A DNA stretch of 44,820 nucleotides, from positions 1 to 44,820 of the forward strand of contig JARIHL010000034.1 in assembly GCA_029288315.1 (NCBI GenBank). The letters run 5' to 3'. The DNA is from Candidatus Saccharimonadota bacterium (lineage in GTDB: Bacteria > Patescibacteriota > Saccharimonadia > Saccharimonadales > EFPC-124). A program made the position numbers and the translations under genes. The notes beneath the pieces are model-generated. The model did no database searches, was not told the origin of the DNA, and was given only the letters and a program-made list of their open reading frames with translations. Positions 40,311 through 44,820 of this stretch are shown here, in pieces (position 1 is the first letter of the stretch; each line of letters begins with the position of its first letter).

Positions 40311-41135
40311 AAACTGTTTAATGGCCTGCGCTGCTTGTTGTGGCGTTTCGTGATGAATAAGATGCCCAACTTTTGGCAACGTGACCAACCGAGCATTTGC
40401 TATGCGTTTTTCAAGCACATATTGACCCTTAAGTGGTGCAATATCATCAATTTCGCCAGCAATGAGAAGAGTTGGCGCAGTGATAAGCGACGCGTAGTCC
40501 AGTGCTGTGCTGGAAATTGAAGCCTGAAAAGCTTCATGCAAACTATCGCGGCTTTGGAAGGTACTAAAGTGAGTGAGGTGACTTTTGTGGATTGCCTTTC
40601 TGAGTTGTTTGTCTTTCGTTTTAGCCATAATAACACTGGTAGAAAAAGTAATAATAGGACTTGCGAGCAAAGCATGCCCTGCTCCTTCGGGCAGTCTGCG
40701 ACCAAGCCAGTAATAACTCGAAGTTAACTTACCAAGCAGTTTACGGGGGCCTTTAAGAGGTGAAGTGGCGATGGCGTTGATCAGAATCAGCTTGCTGATT
40801 GATTGTGGTTCATAAGCCGCAATATGTGCCGCAATAATTGATCCAAATGAATGCCCAAGCAACACTGGTTGATCAAGTTGGAGTGCTCTCATGAACTGTA
40901 TAATGCTAGCACTGTAGCCGGCAATATCGTGTTGGTATTCGGTCATAGGTGTCGATTCGCCGAAACCCGGTAAATCAGGAATGATAATTCTAAATTCTGG
41001 CAATTCGTCAATAATGGCCTGTAAGCCGTGATGCGTGCCACGAAAGCCATGCACCATGACAATGGTTGTTGGCTGGTGCTCATTGAAGATCCAATAAGCG
41101 ACGTCGCTCCCAAAAAGTTTGATATGGTACTGCAT
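40302..41135 (-). CDS. Alpha/beta hydrolase
   Basis: A 277-aa protein from the ATG at 41135 (MQYHIKLFGSDVAYWIF). Motifs: the oxyanion strand VMVHGFRGTHHG, nucleophile elbow GHSFGS, catalytic Asp near GEIDDIAPL and catalytic His in LPKVGHLIHHE. Substrate unknown. A TATACT box ends 7 nt before the ATG and there is no Shine-Dalgarno site, suggesting a leaderless mRNA. Its 3' end lies in the palindromic element. Confidence 0.9.
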   Translation of the reverse strand: MQYHIKLFGSDVAYWIFNEHQPTTIVMVHGFRGTHHGLQAIIDELPEFRIIIPDLPGFGESTPMTEYQHDIAGYSASIIQFMRALQLDQPVLLGHSFGSIIAAHIAAYEPQSISKLILINAIATSPLKGPRKLLGKLTSSYYWLGRRLPEGAGHALLASPIITFSTSVIMAKTKDKQLRKAIHKSHLTHFSTFQSRDSLHEAFQASISSTALDYASLITAPTLLIAGEIDDIAPLKGQYVLEKRIANARLVTLPKVGHLIHHETPQQAAQAIKQFLL

Positions 41136-41188
41136 AGACACTAGTATATATCTATCCACTAAATTCGATATAGCTTCACGGCTATCTA

Positions 41189-41217
41189 TTGCTTTATGCG
41201 GTGCTGAGCATTACTAT
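41189..41217 (+). promoter_or_regulatory. Promoter for the 41259 gene
   Basis: TTGCTT (41189-41194), a 17-bp spacer and TACTAT (41212-41217). Confidence 0.6.
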
Positions 41218-41258
41218 GTTGCACGTCTAGCTTAGCTACTCTGTGGGATGAGGCTACT

Positions 41259-41537
41259 ATGAAGCCAACAAAGCGATGGGCTCTTTCCAAAGTGAAAACT
41301 GCGTTTGCCAAAGCGAGGTTGCAAAAACGCTATAGTAGAAGGCGTGGCACTACTACAATAGGCGTAATACGCAGCCCGTACGGTAACAACTCAATAGTAC
41401 AGGTCACTACTAATAATGCAGTGTTGGCTGCAGAGGTCTCCGCTTGGGCGCGAAGTGAAGGTTACGACGTTGATCGGAGAAGACGGAGCCGGTCAACTAA
41501 CCTTTACAATCTCTTCATTACCCCATGGAGAGGTTAG
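41259..41537 (+). CDS. Small basic protein, 92 aa
   Basis: Highly basic (pI clearly high: MKPTKRWALSKVKTAFAKARLQKRYSRRRG; later DRRRRSRST). The middle is beta/alpha (NNSIVQVTTNNAVLAAEVSAWARSEGYDV), resembling a small nucleic-acid-binding fold, but no family is recognised. GAGG precedes the ATG. It has its own promoter and terminator. Confidence 0.72.
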   Translation: MKPTKRWALSKVKTAFAKARLQKRYSRRRGTTTIGVIRSPYGNNSIVQVTTNNAVLAAEVSAWARSEGYDVDRRRRSRSTNLYNLFITPWRG

Positions 41538-41539
41538 AT

Positions 41540-41584
41540 AGTGCCGGCTCCTCTCTTCTATCATGTTAGGGAGGAGTCAGCACT
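41540..41584. terminator. Hairpin between convergent genes
   Basis: AGTGC plus GGCTCCTC (41540-41553) pair with GAGGAG plus GCACT (41571-41584), with small bulges. Confidence 0.6.
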
Positions 41585-41611
41585 TATTAGATAATCGTAA
41601 TTTTGTAATAT

Positions 41612-42670
41612 CTATTTTTGTAAATGAATCTCTTTCTTTACAGCATCCCAAATACTCGAATCATTCAGCTGTGTTTTGCGCCAGTACCACCACTCACTCC
41701 CCCATAGATCAATATCTTGCATGCCAATACGCTTGGCAAACCAAAAACTTTTAGGAATTTGCGAGGTACTCATGGAGCGATTCTGCTCTTCAACCGTTAG
41801 CTGCTTTGTATCGCGCGGCCCCCATGGCTCCATTTGCAGTTCGTGTATCATACTTGGCCGGTGATGAATTGCTTCAATAACGACGGCGCGTAAGCGGTGG
41901 TACCAAATAGGTGTTGGATAGTAGATATAAAAATGCGGTCCGAAGGTATTATAGACAATCCGGTACACCGAAAAACCGTAAACATCCGGCACGGGTGTGT
42001 TTAGTGGCAAACCGTGTTGGTCACTTAAGCTCATAATAACCGGATGGCTCGGATCAAGCTGTTTGACGAATAAAAATTCTTCATTGAGCCGCGTGCGATC
42101 AGGCGGTTCACAGTTGCCAAACCAATTGTTCACTGCCTCATTCTCGAGTTGCCAACTTTCGAGAGCAGGATGGTTTTTATAGCGATGCATGACAACTTCA
42201 ATATAGGCATATAAAGCCTGTTTCCATTCATGGCCTTTTAGATTGAGCGCCCATGGGGGCTGGTGGCATTCTGGCCAGCGTGGTTGGCGCAAACCAATAG
42301 CGAGGCTGACTTTTGCGCCATGCTTATGGGCTTCGTCCATCATCCAGTCAAGGTCATTAAACTGGAAATGGTGACGCTGGGGTTCGTGTGCAGACCAATA
42401 ACTCATTAAGCGAAAGCGTTTCAGTTGCATATCGTCGAGCAGTGCTGTGTAATTAGCTTGCCAGTCGACGCCAAATTCCTCTGCTCGCTGCTTAGAAAAG
42501 GTAGTGCCATATCTGATCTCTGCCGCGGGTTGAAAGACAAAATAATTTAATAAGAGCGGCATAATAATACTTACAGCAATAATCGAGCCAGTAATCAATA
42601 AAATTTTATATCGCGCAAAGAAAGGCTGGTTTTTGACAGCGTCATTCGGTGTGACTTTTTTCGCCTTCAT
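41612..42670 (-). CDS. Membrane-anchored glycoside hydrolase, clan GH-A type (GH5/GH42-like)
   Basis: A 352-aa protein with one N-terminal membrane helix (about residues 23-46) and an exported TIM-barrel. Likely acid/base Glu is in WQLENEAVNNW and nucleophile Glu in IHELQMEPWG. YGTTFSKQRAEEFGVDW and FRLMSYWSAHEP are typical of the first barrel strands. It would hydrolyse a beta-linked glycan outside the cell. Exact family and substrate not determined. Confidence 0.82.
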   Translation of the reverse strand: MKAKKVTPNDAVKNQPFFARYKILLITGSIIAVSIIMPLLLNYFVFQPAAEIRYGTTFSKQRAEEFGVDWQANYTALLDDMQLKRFRLMSYWSAHEPQRHHFQFNDLDWMMDEAHKHGAKVSLAIGLRQPRWPECHQPPWALNLKGHEWKQALYAYIEVVMHRYKNHPALESWQLENEAVNNWFGNCEPPDRTRLNEEFLFVKQLDPSHPVIMSLSDQHGLPLNTPVPDVYGFSVYRIVYNTFGPHFYIYYPTPIWYHRLRAVVIEAIHHRPSMIHELQMEPWGPRDTKQLTVEEQNRSMSTSQIPKSFWFAKRIGMQDIDLWGSEWWYWRKTQLNDSSIWDAVKKEIHLQK

Positions 42671-42707
42671 GAATTACTTGTTAGTGTAGCGTAAGCTGTT
42701 TGAAAAA

Positions 42708-42830
42708 ACTACCATGATGGACAGTGTGCTCCGTCTCATAGAAGCTCGACCTTCCCGGGAGGAACGAAGCGAGCTATTTGCGAGCGGAGTGTTCTTCTAT
42801 GAGATGGAGCACACTGTCCATCATGGTAGT
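42708..42830. repeat. Palindromic element, CCTTCC core, copy d
   Basis: Arms 42708-42743 and 42795-42830 pair over 36 bp with a single G-T. The core (42744-42794) shows ACG for AAG changes relative to copies a and b. It starts 3 nt after the nuclease stop codon and ends upstream of the glycosidase gene. A weak TTTTCA-N17-TAACAA would place a -35 box 10 bp from a 27-bp arm. Confidence 0.9.
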
Positions 42831-42833
42831 GAT

Positions 42834-43400
42834 TTATAAATCGTTACTCCGCCACCGTCCGTCATTCAGTATTGTTTCACAAACTTCCCATAGACCATGC
42901 TTCGAATTTTTAGCTTCGGCCTGCGCTGCCGCAAATTCAGCTTGTTTGCTGAATGGAAAGGTTAAATATGAAAAGCCGTATCCATCGCGGATGAGCTTCT
43001 CATTCAATAAGGTTCCATCTGGTAAGTAGACATATCTTAGTAAACGGTCATAGCGATCACGATTACTGCCTGCCGGGTCGGCCTCAAGCTGGACTGGCTG
43101 GTTGCCAACGATTTCTTTGGTAAATTTGCTCGCTTCGGGCCCGAAGCATTGCACAGGGCTATTTGGTTTGTGCGTTTCTGGTGTGTCCACCCCAATGAGT
43201 CGTATTCGCTCTTCTTGGCCATTCATAGTAACAGTAAATGTATCACCGTCAGAAAACGCTGCTACGTAATAGTGCCCGGGCGGCGCGGCGGGCCTAGTTG
43301 TAGGAGGAGTGGGCGACTGCTGAGAAAGACCGTACACAAATCCCACAAGTAACAGGCTGGTAATGCCAGCAAGGGCACGGAGCGCTTTTCGTTTTGTCAC
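42834..43400 (-). CDS. Secreted/anchored thermonuclease (SNase family)
   Basis: A 188-aa protein with an N-terminal signal or anchor helix (residues 8-26), a Pro/Thr-rich linker and an SNase domain. Metal and catalytic residues: DGDT (D51, D53), R67 in RIRLIGVDTPET, D72/E75, and R119 in DRYDRLLRYV. It should degrade extracellular nucleic acid, which would suit a scavenging, epibiotic lifestyle. Confidence 0.92.
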   Translation of the reverse strand: MTKRKALRALAGITSLLLVGFVYGLSQQSPTPPTTRPAAPPGHYYVAAFSDGDTFTVTMNGQEERIRLIGVDTPETHKPNSPVQCFGPEASKFTKEIVGNQPVQLEADPAGSNRDRYDRLLRYVYLPDGTLLNEKLIRDGYGFSYLTFPFSKQAEFAAAQAEAKNSKHGLWEVCETILNDGRWRSNDL

Positions 43401-43430
43401 ATAGTTAGCTTAACAAAATAAGTATGATCT

Positions 43431-43467
43431 AAAAAAGGAAAAGTGACTCTGGCGCGGGTCACTTTCC
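43431..43467 (-). terminator. Rho-independent terminator of the 43484 gene
   Basis: GGAAAGTGAC/GTCACTTTTCC with one bulge, followed on the minus strand by TTTTTT. Confidence 0.8.
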
Positions 43468-43483
43468 TATAGGTTACAGAAAA

Positions 43484-43672
43484 TCAGAATTTGTGGTCTG
43501 GCGGCAATTGGGGTGGAATCACCGTTGGGTTGTCGTTCTGATGCTTGATGCGGAGTTGATCAAGCTTGAACTGGCGGCGTCCCTCCACCAGTTTAACAAC
43601 CAGCTCCGGGCCACCACAGAGGAAGAACAGAACTGCTATTCCGAGGACAACTGCTCCGATTGTTTCTGCCAT
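43484..43672 (-). CDS. Small single-helix membrane protein
   Basis: A 62-aa protein with one membrane helix (about residues 4-28, including GAVVLGIAVLFFLCGGPELVV) and a charged, proline-rich cytoplasmic tail. AGGAGG precedes the ATG. It has its own promoter (43706-43734) and terminator. Family unknown. Confidence 0.72.
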   Translation of the reverse strand: MAETIGAVVLGIAVLFFLCGGPELVVKLVEGRRQFKLDQLRIKHQNDNPTVIPPQLPPDHKF

Positions 43673-43705
43673 AACTCCTCCTTGTTCGCGCCAGAGTCAT
43701 CCCAT

Positions 43706-43734
43706 ATCATAACATAAATTTACATATTTTAAAA
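43706..43734 (-). promoter_or_regulatory. Promoter for the 43484 gene
   Basis: TTTTAA (43729-43734), a 17-bp spacer and TATGAT (43706-43711) on the minus strand; weak -35. The palindromic element edge at 43745 is 10 bp away. Confidence 0.45.
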
Positions 43735-43744
43735 CATGTTTCAC

Positions 43745-43856
43745 CAGCCCCACCTCATGCCTCCGCTTCCAAGAAAACAGTCCGCTCGCAAAATAGCTCA
43801 CTACGTTCCTCCGGGGGAAGGTCGAATCCCTGGAAGCAGAGTATATGGTGGCGCAG
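43745..43856. repeat. Palindromic element, CCTTCC core, copy e (decayed arms)
   Basis: The core (about 43772-43829) is recognisable, but the 27-nt arms now match at only about two thirds of positions. The right end GGTGGCGCAG equals the end of double-hairpin copy 8, linking the two core types. It lies between the 43484 gene promoter and the end of hsp20. Confidence 0.85.
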
Positions 43857-43913
43857 ATATTCTCATTAAAATACAAGCAACTCTATGCTGCTTGTATTTA
43901 TATTGTAGAATTG

Positions 43914-44354
43914 CTACTTCTTTTTATTTGTACCTATAGCAACGCGCTTCGGCTTTGGCAATTCTTTAAAAGGCACGGTGACTTTTAGTACACCTTTTTC
44001 AAAGTTTGCTTTTATGTCCTCTTCGTTAGTTTGTTTTGGCAGCGCAACTCGGCGATAGAAGCTGCTGGAGCTTTCGCGCACAAGGTATTGACGCTTCTTT
44101 TTGTCCTCTTCTTTTTCATGATGTTCAGCTTTTATTTCAAGCGCATGATCGTGCACATCAACACTCACCTCTTCTTCAGAAAAGTTTGGCAAATGCACTT
44201 CGATAATCATTTGCTTGCCATCCTCGCTATACACATCAGTGACTGGCGCGAACTGTAAGCTTCTTGATTGACTAAAATTGTCGCTAAAAAGGTTATTGAG
44301 TTGATCGTGCAAGGCGTTCAACTCGGTAAATGGATCCCATCGCATAATTGCCAT
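43914..44354 (-). CDS. Small heat-shock protein Hsp20
   Basis: A 146-aa alpha-crystallin chaperone. The start MAIMRWDPFTELNAL and the alpha-crystallin domain with VHDHALEIKAEHHEKEED, SFYRRVALP and the closing GVLKVTVP are typical. The ATG at 44354 has AAGGAG about 7 nt upstream. The CIRCE operator and promoter lie at 44415-44453, implying control by HrcA. Confidence 0.96.
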   Translation of the reverse strand: MAIMRWDPFTELNALHDQLNNLFSDNFSQSRSLQFAPVTDVYSEDGKQMIIEVHLPNFSEEEVSVDVHDHALEIKAEHHEKEEDKKKRQYLVRESSSSFYRRVALPKQTNEEDIKANFEKGVLKVTVPFKELPKPKRVAIGTNKKK

Positions 44355-44414
44355 GATTATTCTCCTTCTTCTTACGTGACATTTTTGCAGGATTATGATT
44401 ATTCCCACATGTTT

Positions 44415-44453
44415 AGTATAGACAAATTAGCACTCAGGATGCAAGAGTGCTAA
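44415..44453 (-). promoter_or_regulatory. CIRCE operator and promoter of hsp20
   Basis: TTAGCACTC (44427-44435), a 9-nt spacer and GAGTGCTAA (44445-44453) form a perfect CIRCE, the binding site of the heat-shock repressor HrcA. It overlaps a minus-strand promoter TTGCAT (44439-44444)-N18-TATACT (44415-44420). Confidence 0.95.
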
Positions 44454-44511
44454 TAAAATTAGACTATTTAAAATTGATTTCAAATCTCTTCAAGAGGTAT
44501 GTTTTATTTTT

Positions 44512-44634
44512 CTTGTAACCTGCGCCACCCCACATTTCCTCTGCCAAACGCCGCCTTCCCGGCGGTGTCACCTGATCTGTTTGATCAGGTGACACGGTTT
44601 GGCAGAGGAAATGTGGGGTGGCGCAGGTTACAAG
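44512..44634. repeat. Palindromic element, double-hairpin core, copy 8
   Basis: Perfect 38-bp arms (44512-44549 with 44597-44634). The element edges CTGCGCC/GGCGCAG are at 44520 and 44626. The outer 8 bp (CTTGTAAC/GTTACAAG) are inverted rather than direct flanks. The core has GTGTCACCTGATC and its complement; both arms of this hairpin changed relative to copy 6 (TTA to TCA and TAA to TGA), so pairing is conserved. Confidence 0.95.
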
Positions 44635-44636
44635 GA

Positions 44637-44665
44637 TTGACAAAATTTATTCTACGCGTTAAAAA
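44637..44665 (+). promoter_or_regulatory. Promoter for the 44721 gene
   Basis: TTGACA (44637-44642), a 17-bp spacer and TAAAAA (44660-44665), 10 bp beyond the element edge. Confidence 0.6.
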
Positions 44666-44720
44666 TTATAAGTTGGCTAAAATTGGCCAATATTTAACCA
44701 ATTTTCCTGAAGGAGACACT

Positions 44721-44786
44721 GTGCCTCGTCGCCTTGAAGGTATCCCTATTGGCAAGAAGCCCAGGAAGAAGAAGCGCGGATACACC
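44721..44786 (+). CDS. Truncated small basic protein
   Basis: GTG start at 44721 with AAGGAG about 5 nt upstream. Only 22 residues precede the adapter: MPRRLEGIPIGKKPRKKKRGYT, of which 10 are Lys or Arg. The rest of the gene is beyond the contig end. The frame continues into adapter sequence, giving the artefact LSLIHISEPTR. Confidence 0.6.
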
Positions 44787-44820
44787 CTGTCTCTTATACA
44801 CATCTCCGAGCCCACGAGAC
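44787..44820 (+). other. Nextera transposase adapter read-through (artefact)
   Basis: The last 34 bases start CTGTCTCTTATACACATCT (Tn5 mosaic end) and continue with the Illumina Nextera read-2 adapter. This is library-derived sequence left in the assembly, not genomic DNA. Confidence 0.97.

Noticed and set aside
44355-44408. N-terminal extension of Hsp20
   Set aside because: The internal ATG at 44354 has AAGGAG at good spacing and starts the family-typical sequence; the extension lies in the untranslated leader.
3584-44634. Palindromic elements as integron attC sites with gene cassettes
   Set aside because: Elements lie upstream as well as downstream of genes, gene orientation is mixed, no integron integrase is visible, and the conserved ends do not match the GTTRRRY core-site rule.
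1-44634. Repeats as a CRISPR array
   Set aside because: Copies are kilobases apart, palindromic over more than 100 bp and separated by genes; there are no regular spacers or cas genes.
11870-44634. All palindromic elements as plain transcription terminators
   Set aside because: Copy 5 lies between divergent operons and others directly precede promoters after a separate terminator; termination may be a side effect in some copies such as c.

Overview
The window looks like one end of an assembled contig from a small-genome bacterium of the Saccharibacteria (TM7)/Patescibacteria type. This is inferred from short intergenic gaps, many core genes that appear to be leaderless, two-component systems beside DUF3048, PEGA-propeller and class E-like sortase proteins, and many tiny unrecognised genes. 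No 16S or ribosomal-protein gene is present to prove it. The last 34 bases (44787-44820) are an Illumina Nextera transposase adapter, so the contig ends in library artefact. Its other end is cut inside a repeat.

Layout. 1-3.7 kb: small cassette genes around pth and der. 3.7-7.3 kb: sensor kinase, response regulator and a pseudouridine synthase. 7.5-12.3 kb: a visibly GC-rich block with a PspA protein, a large TPM-domain protein and two unknown genes. 12.4-16.5 kb: a possible structured RNA, small membrane proteins, a DUF2103-like protein, a VOC protein, a decayed gene and an SDR enzyme. 16.7-19.7 kb: probable remnant of an integrated element ending at tRNA-Glu, with an unknown three-gene operon, a P-loop kinase, an attenuator-like leader and a broken serine-recombinase tail. 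19.8-29.6 kb: second kinase/regulator operon with DUF3048, gltX, a DUF4367-like membrane protein, a PEGA protein and a sortase. 29.7-35.6 kb: tRNA-Leu, an NnrD-like kinase, exonuclease III, pyrH and smpB. 35.7-37.8 kb: three tiny cysteine-rich genes and a hydrolase. 37.8-44.8 kb: two glycosyltransferases, a hydrolase, a GH-A type glycosidase, a secreted thermonuclease, Hsp20 with a perfect CIRCE operator, and a truncated gene.

The most striking content is 13 copies of a long palindromic element, about 105-130 bp each. Two conserved cores occur: a double-hairpin core (8 copies) and a CCTTCC/GGAAGG core (5 copies). Each is enclosed by arms that pair with each other almost perfectly although arm sequence differs between copies. 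In 11 of 13 copies the element edge lies 10 bp from the -35 box of a sigma70-like promoter. Several double-hairpin copies carry 8-9 bp direct repeats at their edges, as a transposable element would. The flanked accessory genes usually form a unit of element, TTGAC-type promoter, Shine-Dalgarno site, small gene and strong hairpin terminator. Many core genes instead have a -10 box 5-13 nt before the start codon and no Shine-Dalgarno site.
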